From Fibrivirga algicola (lineage in GTDB: Bacteria > Bacteroidota > Bacteroidia > Cytophagales > Spirosomataceae), in the NCBI RefSeq assembly GCF_011742925.1, contig NZ_WAEL01000009.1, positions 1 through 64,000 on the forward strand: a stretch of DNA of 64,000 bases, read 5' to 3'. The first letter of the stretch is position 1, and each line of letters starts with the position of its first letter. The translations under genes and the position numbers were made by a program. Positions 54,730-61,928 of the stretch are shown piece after piece. The notes below the pieces were generated by a model that was given only the letters and a program-made list of their open reading frames with translations, did not search any database and was not told the DNA's origin.

Positions 54730-57150
54730 TTAGAAGGTATTGATTGAATAATTCAGCTTGAGGTAAAAAGCCCGGCCTGGTTTCTGAACCGCGAAATTGT
54801 CGTAGACTTGTCTGTCAAAAATGTTTTTGCAGTCGCCGCTGATGACCAGTCGCTTACTGGGCAATACATAGCTAAAGCCAATGTCCTGGGGATACTGCCG
54901 GGGCGTCCTGAAGTCTTCGATATCGAGCCAGGTCGTGTAAAAGCGCTCCACGAAGCGCAGTCCGTAATAGAGATTCAGAACGGAGTTTTCGCTGAGTAGG
55001 CCCTTGACGGCATATTGAAGGGTACTGTTGGCCGTAAAAAAGGGCTCATTGGGCAGTTGCTTGTTGAAGTAATCGTATTCCCTGCCGTTGGCATCATACC
55101 GCTGGTTAAATACTGAATTGAACCTGGAGAGATTGACGTTTAGGATAAGGTTCTTGTCGAAGGTGTAATGGCCTTCGGCCTCAAAACCAATTGATTTGGT
55201 TCGGCCCAGATTCTCAAAGGGATCCGTCTGAACTGCATCATTGAGCCTGGGATTAACCCGCCGGACAATTTTGTCTTTTGTATCCCGCAGAAAGCCCGAC
55301 AGGGCAAACGAGAATCGATGCCTGCCCGTCAGGAAGGGACCAGCTTTGAAACCTGCGTTAACATTGTTACTTAGTTCGGGCCTGATGCCTACATTTTCAA
55401 CAATATTCTCGCCGGGGCTGCCAAAAACCTCCTCTTCAGCGGGTAACCTGACGGCTTGTTCGGCCGAGCTCAGCAAGTAGACAGTGGGTTTGATAGCGTA
55501 GGAAAATGCCGCCCCGTAGCCTGAAGTTGTTCGGTTATTTGTTGTTGTTTCCTGCCGACGCAAGGTTTCTCCTGCCACTGTAATCAGCACAGGATCCATC
55601 TTGTGAATTTTCTGCTGGTAGAATTTGCCAAACACGTTAGCCCGAAGCCTTGATTGAAAGCCTTTAAGCTCATAGGCTATGGAGGTCACATTTTTTGTTA
55701 GGTCTCGGGTGCCTACAAACTCCCGTTCGAGCTCAGTCCTGAATAGATCCTGCTGGGTTCGGTTGATTTGGTACGCAATATGGTTGAGGACTAGGCGGTG
55801 ACTGGAATTAAAGTCGTAGTTGACACCAGCCCGCAGCGAGTGGATTTTTCTGTTTATGTAGTTTAGCGTAGGAGCACCCTGTTGCGCGCCCGCCGGTCGT
55901 AGTATCGGCTCGCCGTTGAGCCCAACGCTTTTATCCCCGAACCAGTTATAGTTCCACTTTACCGTGTCTACTATCACCTGCTGGCGGCGGCTTGAGGACG
56001 CGTTGAGGGTGAACTCCAGCCCTTTCACCAAAAAGTTTTTCTTCCGGTAAATAAGGCTAGCCACGTTGGCCTGTGATTCAGTAAATCGTCCCTTGTAGGG
56101 AATGGACATGTACGTGCCATGTTGAATCTCATTAAAGTCGCTGGAGGCGTTGTAGCCTAGTAGCAATTGATCGGCCCATTTAACGTCGGTGAAGCCCAAC
56201 TCGATTTGTCCCCCCAGTGACCGGTAAGCATCGTTAAAGCGCTTAGCCCGCACGTAATCATAGCGCCCATTGGGCAGTATGTTTCGGACAAACTTGCCCC
56301 ACACCTCGTAATCATTGTCGGAGTAGTTGTGAAAGCCAGCTCCCTTGAGGGTAAAGCCACTCTGAGCACTTCGGTACGTACCCGCCAGGCTGGACTGAAA
56401 CGTGTTGAAAGAGCCATAGGAGAAGGAGGCAGTCAAGCTATTGCTCAGTGCTTTCTTCAGAATAATATTGATGGCACCGCCCAGCGCGTCATCAGCCAAA
56501 TGAGCCGGCGTTACCCCCTTGTATACCTCGATGCGCTCGATATTAGCCGGTGGGATGCTGTTCAAACTGAAGGAGGACCCATAAGTGGCCATAGGAATTC
56601 CGTCAATAAAAATGCGGACTGCGCCCCCCGACATTCCGTTCAAGTTATACGTCACCGCTGAGCCAAGCCCGCCATTTTGCCGAACCCGCACTCCGACAGT
56701 TCGATCCAAAAGCTCGTTGGTCTGCATGTTTCGGGTTGCCACCTCCCTTGTCTCAATTACGTTTACGGCAAAGCCCTGGGTTTCGAGCTCTCTTTTTTCG
56801 GTTTTTTGCACGACTTGCACCTCGTTCAGACCCAGGTTCGCCTCTTCCACTTGCAGGGATAGATCGTGTACAGGTCTGTTGACCTGAAGTAGTGTGCTTT
56901 GGGGCTGGATTTCAACGGAGGTAATCAGGATATGCTGAGGCCCGTAGGGTACGTTGGTTAATTCAAAGCGGCCTGATTCAGTTGACTGAGTCACAAGGGG
57001 GGTGTCTTTCACGCGCAGAATCACGTTGGCTGCTGCCGCGCCGTTCGCAAAACGAATCCTTCCCCGCACTATAGCTGTTTGGGCTATCGCTGTCTGAGCC
57101 CAGATACAGCTACCAATCAGCATACAGACAACACAATAAAGGCCATTCAT
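54730..57150 (-). CDS. TonB-dependent receptor, probable siderophore or metal chelate type
   Basis: 806 residues with a signal peptide (QTAIAQ). Carboxypeptidase-like domain about 28-105 (GRIRFANGAAAANVILRVKD). Plug about 125-235 (TVGVRVRQNGGLGS, VRIFIDGIPM, IPPANIERIEVYKGVTPAHLADDALGGAINI). Then a 22-strand barrel ending in Phe (LKLNYSINTF). It lacks the SusC-type long loops and has no SusD partner. The size and the DUF4374 neighbour point to uptake of an iron chelate or similar small molecule, not a glycan. It lies first in a two-gene operon. Confidence 0.92.
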   Translation of the reverse strand: MNGLYCVVCMLIGSCIWAQTAIAQTAIVRGRIRFANGAAAANVILRVKDTPLVTQSTESGRFELTNVPYGPQHILITSVEIQPQSTLLQVNRPVHDLSLQVEEANLGLNEVQVVQKTEKRELETQGFAVNVIETREVATRNMQTNELLDRTVGVRVRQNGGLGSAVTYNLNGMSGGAVRIFIDGIPMATYGSSFSLNSIPPANIERIEVYKGVTPAHLADDALGGAINIILKKALSNSLTASFSYGSFNTFQSSLAGTYRSAQSGFTLKGAGFHNYSDNDYEVWGKFVRNILPNGRYDYVRAKRFNDAYRSLGGQIELGFTDVKWADQLLLGYNASSDFNEIQHGTYMSIPYKGRFTESQANVASLIYRKKNFLVKGLEFTLNASSSRRQQVIVDTVKWNYNWFGDKSVGLNGEPILRPAGAQQGAPTLNYINRKIHSLRAGVNYDFNSSHRLVLNHIAYQINRTQQDLFRTELEREFVGTRDLTKNVTSIAYELKGFQSRLRANVFGKFYQQKIHKMDPVLITVAGETLRRQETTTNNRTTSGYGAAFSYAIKPTVYLLSSAEQAVRLPAEEEVFGSPGENIVENVGIRPELSNNVNAGFKAGPFLTGRHRFSFALSGFLRDTKDKIVRRVNPRLNDAVQTDPFENLGRTKSIGFEAEGHYTFDKNLILNVNLSRFNSVFNQRYDANGREYDYFNKQLPNEPFFTANSTLQYAVKGLLSENSVLNLYYGLRFVERFYTTWLDIEDFRTPRQYPQDIGFSYVLPSKRLVISGDCKNIFDRQVYDNFAVQKPGRAFYLKLNYSINTF

Positions 57151-57197
57151 CCCTATCTCTTGATTAAATTAATTTAGTCTCTTTCTAAATAGATGAT

Positions 57198-57205
57198 CAA
57201 AAGTA
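57198..57205 (-). promoter_or_regulatory. -7 promoter element of the receptor operon
   Basis: The minus strand reads TACTTTTG, an exact match to the Bacteroidota -7 consensus TAnnTTTG, about 48 bases before the receptor ATG and within A+T-rich DNA. The expected TTG at -33 is not exact (CTGG at the right distance). Confidence 0.45.
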
Positions 57206-57690
57206 GATAGCTTAATTAAAACCAGGTTAAAATTCTTTGAAATATGTAATACGTCAGTGGTATGTTAATAAATGCGCGCCTATTGGTGCGGAATCGGTAA
57301 GAGGGGCTTACTGTCAGCGGATGGTAAGGCTATTGCCACAGTGCCTGATGCCAGTATAGATTAGCTGAGAAGGTTACCGGCGTTCCTACTTCCTACGAGC
57401 CCGAATGGCAAGCGCAGCCTTACTTCATCCGGACGAGTTCACTAGCAGCTGCCATCAAGCGGATCAAGAAAGAAGGCGCGGTTTTTATGATTGCTAATCC
57501 AGACAGGCTAAGTTGGAAGGCTTCCGTCAGCCTGACGCTACGAGTGGCGGGCGTTCACTTTTAGTGCGACGACCTGTCTTACGCTAACAACTGGGCCATG
57601 GACATTTTTGCCACTTTGCCTAGTACGAACGAATACAAACTTCTCAGCTGCCGCACCCGGGCGACGCGTCAAGCCAAAAGGTGCCGGGCA
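57206..57690. other. Gap with possible coding leftovers
   Basis: Around 57420-57560 the + strand reads YFIRTSSLAAAIKRIKKEGAVFMIANPDRLSWKASV before a stop, without a start. It may be part of the same decayed gene as the fragment that follows. Nothing else seen. Confidence 0.3.
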
Positions 57691-57900
57691 CTACCCAGGA
57701 CTTGGGCTAACGAGGCAACCGGAGGGGCTTGCTGTTGGCTGTGGCCCACCGCTCAGCGGGTGATAACCTAGCTCAGATTGCCGGACAGCTCCGTAAGGAC
57801 GGGCTTTGCACCGCACGGGGATGTTTTTAAGCCACCCAAGTTATGCGGCTATTCAAACGCTGGGGCTAGCTGCGCAAAGACTGCGGTCGCAGTGGCCCGG
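57691..57900 (+). pseudogene. Possible remnant of a recombinase C-terminal helix-turn-helix
   Basis: The + strand reads AHRSAGDNLAQIAGQLRKDGLCTARGCF, a stop, then ATQVMRLFKRWG. This has the shape IAxxLxxxGxxTxxGxxFxxxxVxRLxxR found after the catalytic domain of serine recombinases and related DNA-binding proteins. There is no catalytic domain and no start. The call is weak. Confidence 0.3.
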
Positions 57901-57961
57901 GAAATAGCTATCGTTACTCTCTGTATGGAATAATCCCTGGCTCTGCATCCCAACTGGTACT

Positions 57962-58447
57962 ATGACCAGAATTCTCCATAACACTAGGCTCATAAACTGC
58001 GGATTGCTTCTCCTGCTTGTTTTATCGACCAACTCCGCCGTCGCTCAGAAATGCATGACCTTTTCTCAAGCCCAAAAAGCCGGTATTTTCGAATCGCTCG
58101 ATCAGACCTATAAGGGCGGACTCAACAGCGACACAACCAGAGACCTGTTCAAAGATCCCCAAGCCTACATCACAGCCTATCAGGGGTTTATCACCGGTCT
58201 GGCTCTGTTTTTAAAAGAGCATCAATTTAAGTGGGGGAAGCCCGTTCGCTGCTTCAACAAGATCTACTTTTCCCCAGCAGGTCGCGTGCAGTATTTCCTC
58301 TACAATTTTAAGCCTGGCGAGCTAGCACCCGCGCAGGAAAAGGCGTTTGCCCGGCTGCTTGGTACTTACATCAAAACGGCCCAATTCGGTTTGCCGTCCA
58401 CTGCCCCCTTCGCTCAGTGTAGCCCCGTCAGTTACCAGGATCTATAG
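57962..58447 (+). CDS. Small secreted protein, unknown function
   Basis: 161 residues from ATG 57962. A clear signal peptide ends STNSAVAQ. The mature part has Cys at 31, 89 and 153, and motifs FKDPQAYITAYQGFITGLALFLKEHQFKWGKPVRCFNKIYFSPAGRVQYFLYNFKPG. The last segment resembles small periplasmic proteins found in Spirosoma-like genomes, but no family is known to me. It is alone, with remnants on the left and a gap on the right. Confidence 0.7.
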   Translation: MTRILHNTRLINCGLLLLLVLSTNSAVAQKCMTFSQAQKAGIFESLDQTYKGGLNSDTTRDLFKDPQAYITAYQGFITGLALFLKEHQFKWGKPVRCFNKIYFSPAGRVQYFLYNFKPGELAPAQEKAFARLLGTYIKTAQFGLPSTAPFAQCSPVSYQDL

Positions 58448-58989
58448 TGACTGCTCAAGCCTAAGTACATAAGCCTACCCTGAGCGGAGCAACCAACCGG
58501 GGGTGCGTGAGGGGTGAGGGTTCTAGAGCGATTTCGGCTATCGCTTTCTTATTGTGGCCCCTTAGCGTATCCATGAAAAGCACTTTGGCTTATCATGGTC
58601 TAGGGGCTGTCTGACGCGTCTTTGTTACAGCGTAAGCGGGCGTGGCACCCTGAAAGTTGAACCAAGCCAGAGTGAAGGATTCTTTGCTGGTTGTGAAGTC
58701 CAACTGGTTTTTTCGCAGCAAGCGCCCGGTTCTATGACGTAACTCCTGGCTCTCTTCATAGGGATGGACGGGGCAGAGGTGGCCTGCTCAGCAGTAACCA
58801 GATACGAGGTTTTGACCCCACGCGTACCAGCATCTGTGCCAAACAGGCTGACAGTGGGGCCAGGCCTGTGGCTTTACAATACAGATCCGGCTGTGTTCAC
58901 ATTGGGTCCCCGCTGTTACGAGCGAAAGCGAGACGGATCAGCCGGTGCGTTAAACGCCTTGCGGATGGCTTCTGTTTTAGTAGTCCTGG
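58448..58989. other. Convergent gap, nothing certain
   Basis: About 540 bases between convergent genes. Some frames on both strands stay open for 80-90 codons, but their composition (Arg/Pro/Ser-rich) does not look like a real protein. No terminator hairpin was found. Confidence 0.3.
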
Positions 58990-59904
58990 CTAAGGCATAT
59001 TCTTTTTCTCTACGCGCCACAGGGGACTCTGAGCCAGACCGGCAGGCTCGCCCCTGAAGAGTCTACTGGCCGTAGCATCACCCTTAAGCTGCCATTGGTA
59101 CCAGGCAGTGGCCACCCGGGCAAATTCACCCCCGTGGGGTTGGCGGTAGGTCCCCCCGTGGCCAACGTCCATGTTGGCCATAAAAACCGGCACCTGATTA
59201 ATGCGTTTGTAGTCATCCATGCCGTTGTTATAGGCAATGTCTTTTTCCCCGCCCAACAGATACAGGGTGGGCGAATGCAACTTACTCAGGTTTTCTTTAG
59301 TCAGATTGGGCATGTTACTGATGCCATTGCCCGGGGTGTTGAATATGCCGCTGTTGCACACGACTACGGTGCTGACGCGCGGGTCAGAGGCCACTTCAAG
59401 CGTTTGCAGCCCACCGCACGACATACCGCTGACGGCAATTTTGGTTACGTCCAGTTTATGGTAGTAGGGACTTTCCTTGTCGGTGTTCTGGGCTGTTGCC
59501 CAGCTGATGGCATCTAAAAGCTGGGCGGAGGTTGATTTGCCGCTTCCTTTCTCACCCTCCTGGGGCATGGGTCCGATGGCCACTACCAGAAAGCCGTGGG
59601 AGGCTACCTCTGAGAGAAAGTTGACATGCTCCCAGGGCGAATTAGCGCACGCGCCGTTACCCCAGGCAATGATAGGCAACTTGTTTGTTTGCGTGAAAGC
59701 CGTCAGGTCACTAGGCCGGAAGACGGTATGGGTAGGTAAGCTGGGCTCGGCCAGCATCAGGGCCTTGTAAGGACCGCTTCCTCCGTCCTCCACCACCCTT
59801 GAACCCGGCCGGGCAGCGGTAGGGGCAGCAGAAGCCTGCTGGGCCATAGTCTGACCAGTGCCTGCGGTCAATAGCAGAAACCATAAAAGTGCGTGCATGC
59901 TCAT
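58990..59904 (-). CDS. Secreted alpha/beta hydrolase (dienelactone-hydrolase/cutinase-like)
   Basis: 304 residues with a signal peptide (TAGTGQTMAQQ). The hydrolase core shows IIAWGNGAC (oxyanion region), FLVVAIGP, nucleophile Ser162 in VSGMSCGGLQ, LYLLGGEKDIAYN (acid) and a probable His in VGHGGTYRQPHGG. The G-x-S-C-G-G elbow and size match polyester or feruloyl-esterase-like and dienelactone-type hydrolases. Substrate unknown. It is exported and not in an evident operon. Confidence 0.85.
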   Translation of the reverse strand: MSMHALLWFLLLTAGTGQTMAQQASAAPTAARPGSRVVEDGGSGPYKALMLAEPSLPTHTVFRPSDLTAFTQTNKLPIIAWGNGACANSPWEHVNFLSEVASHGFLVVAIGPMPQEGEKGSGKSTSAQLLDAISWATAQNTDKESPYYHKLDVTKIAVSGMSCGGLQTLEVASDPRVSTVVVCNSGIFNTPGNGISNMPNLTKENLSKLHSPTLYLLGGEKDIAYNNGMDDYKRINQVPVFMANMDVGHGGTYRQPHGGEFARVATAWYQWQLKGDATASRLFRGEPAGLAQSPLWRVEKKNMP

Positions 59905-60541
59905 AACAACCCTGAGTTTAGTTGGGGACCCTAAGCTAGCTTATTTTGCGTGATTCGGCTCTTTCCGGTTGATTGTAATTGGCTATGAATGCAAACATGA
60001 ACGCCTGGAATCCCGCTCACCTGCCCGCTGATTGGGAAGCCGTACGGGACGCGTGGCTCGGGGCACATGGTCGAAACGGCATCTTTAATATCATCATGTC
60101 AATCCTGGTCTTCACGGGTTGTTATCATTACTGGCTTCTGCCATAGGCTGCCAGGTAAGTCCCAGGGGCCTGCTTGCTCTGAGCTTTGCAACTGGGGTAA
60201 AACGCAAATTGACCCGAACCACCTTATAGCACCTGTCTCTGGCGTGGCACGTTTATACAGGCACCAAACAGGTACGTGTGTAAGGACGACCAGCTCATCC
60301 CGTAGTGGGGGGCGACGCTTCGTCGTCCGCCAAGTTTATTTTTGTTTGGCTGGATTGGCCCCCATTTACCGAACAAGAAGTCAAGCAACAGGTGGCCAAA
60401 AAGAGTGGCTCTTTCCCTTCATCAAACCTGATGCTACAGGGCCACCACAAATAGCCTTGTAGCTTGACGCTTCGTAGTGGTTGAACATTTGTCTGCCACA
60501 CGAAGTACTTAACCTGCTAACTCTCCCTTTTATGCCTTCCT
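59905..60541. other. Divergent gap with a decayed gene
   Basis: Divergent spacing between the hydrolase and the dehydrogenase, so promoters of both must lie here. It contains a DUF1772-like remnant (separate entry). A repeated GACGCTTCGT occurs near 60313 and 60467. No promoter could be assigned. Confidence 0.3.
59985..60146 (+). pseudogene. C-terminal remnant of a DUF1772-like membrane protein
   Basis: The frame reads MNANMNAWNPAHLPADWEAVRDAWLGAHGRNGIFNIIMSILVFTGC and ends at 60146. The pattern LxxWxPxxxPxDWxxxRxxWLxxH before a last hydrophobic helix matches the C-terminus of DUF1772/anthrone-oxygenase-like proteins, which are about three times longer. The front part is missing. Confidence 0.45.
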
Positions 60542-61510
60542 ATGAAAGCTATTGCCTACAGTGTCGGATCTTTTGAAGAACCTTTTCTCCGGGATACCAA
60601 TCACGCTATAACCCTGGTCACAGACCAATTGAGTCAGGAAACCGTTGAGCAAGCTAAAGGCTACGAGGCAGTTCTGATTTTTGGCACCGATGAGGCCACT
60701 AAAGATGTTCTCGCTCGACTTAGCCAACTTGGCATTCGCTATTTACTGACCCGCTCGGCGGGTACCGACCACATTGATCAGTCGGCGGCCGACCAACTGG
60801 GTATCGATGTCAAAAGTATTCCCGCTTATTCACCGGGTGCCATTGCCGAATATGCCGTTGCGCTCATGCTAACGCTTGGTCGGCATGTACAGCAAGCAAC
60901 CGACAACGCACGTCAGTTTAATTTCAAGCTCACGCCCAATCTGGTTGGCTTTGAGTTGCGGGGTAAAACGGTAGGCATTGCTGGGTACGGAAACATAGGT
61001 CAGGCGCTGGCCTCAATTTTGGCCGGTTTCGGCTGTCACCTGCTGGCCTACGATTCGACACCTGAGTCGGCCCGTCCTGAATCACAGGTACCCATTGAGG
61101 CGGTGTCTTTGGAGGGGTTATTAACCCGTTCTGATATTATTAGTCTACACTTACCGTTAACGGATGAAACTCAGGGCCTTTTTAATCACGACACTTTAAG
61201 TCAGATGAAACCAGGCGCTATGCTGATTAACACGGGTCGGGGAGCGATCCTTAAAACGGCAGATGCCATTGAGGCCCTAAAAAGCGGACAGCTTGGTTAC
61301 CTTGGTATTGATGTCTATGAACATGAGCATGGCTTGTTCTTCGAAGACCGCTCCGGCTCGTCCCAGCGTGACCCCCTGGTTGAGGAACTACTGCGCTTGC
61401 CGAATGCACTGGTAACGGGTCATCAGGCCTTCCTGACCCGGGAAGCCTTGCAGGCTATCGCCCGTGAATCGATGGCTATTCTGAGCGAATGGGAGTCAAA
61501 GGCTCCCTGA
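60542..61510 (+). CDS. ldhA: D-lactate dehydrogenase (D-2-hydroxyacid dehydrogenase)
   Basis: 322 residues, cytosolic. The N-terminal catalytic-domain half includes LLTRSAGTDHID and PAYSPGAIAEYAV. The NAD-binding Rossmann domain has GYGNIG (residues 148-153) and an Asp after the second strand (YDSTPE). The catalytic residues fit the D-LDH spacing: Arg233 in NTGRG, Glu262 in DVYEHE, His294 in GHQAF. It interconverts pyruvate and D-lactate with NADH. Chosen start is ATG 60542; the ATG at 60533 is out of frame. Single gene with no visible pathway neighbours. Confidence 0.92.
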   Translation: MKAIAYSVGSFEEPFLRDTNHAITLVTDQLSQETVEQAKGYEAVLIFGTDEATKDVLARLSQLGIRYLLTRSAGTDHIDQSAADQLGIDVKSIPAYSPGAIAEYAVALMLTLGRHVQQATDNARQFNFKLTPNLVGFELRGKTVGIAGYGNIGQALASILAGFGCHLLAYDSTPESARPESQVPIEAVSLEGLLTRSDIISLHLPLTDETQGLFNHDTLSQMKPGAMLINTGRGAILKTADAIEALKSGQLGYLGIDVYEHEHGLFFEDRSGSSQRDPLVEELLRLPNALVTGHQAFLTREALQAIARESMAILSEWESKAP

Positions 61511-61928
61511 TCCGGAATTATTTTTGAGTTTGCCCCCTGAGGGACCGATAGGTATGCGCTTTGGCTGGGGTGGAGAGTTAATGGTATCAACCCACAACCA
61601 AATACGCCTGGTAGGCAGTAGTCTAGGCAAACGTAAATAGCAAGTGTATTATAGGGTCAACGCGCCATCTTGGAAGGCGTTTTGCGAATTAGATACATGA
61701 CGGTTCGTTGCTCTCATCTCACTCAGAAGTGTTCCTTTAAACCGAAGAAACGCATCAGACCGAAGAACTGATCAATTTTAAGCGAAGAGCTGACTTCATC
61801 TCCCTGAACGAGTTTGCCACTGCGTAGGTAGCATGCACTGGACAAGGTATCAGCCAAAATTGCCGTAAGAATGGAAGTTTATCCCTGAAAAAGGCCACAT
61901 CGTTCTAGCGGGTAAAAAAGGTAATTGG
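61511..61928. other. Convergent gap, nothing recognised
   Basis: About 420 bases between the dehydrogenase and the minus-strand regulator. A weak inverted repeat (AACGCGCC... GGCGTTTTG) near 61659-61685 could be a terminator; otherwise nothing. Confidence 0.3.

Noticed and set aside
58764..59057. 97-codon + strand open frame
   Set aside because: Overlaps the end of the antisense hydrolase gene, with unlikely composition and no recognisable motif.
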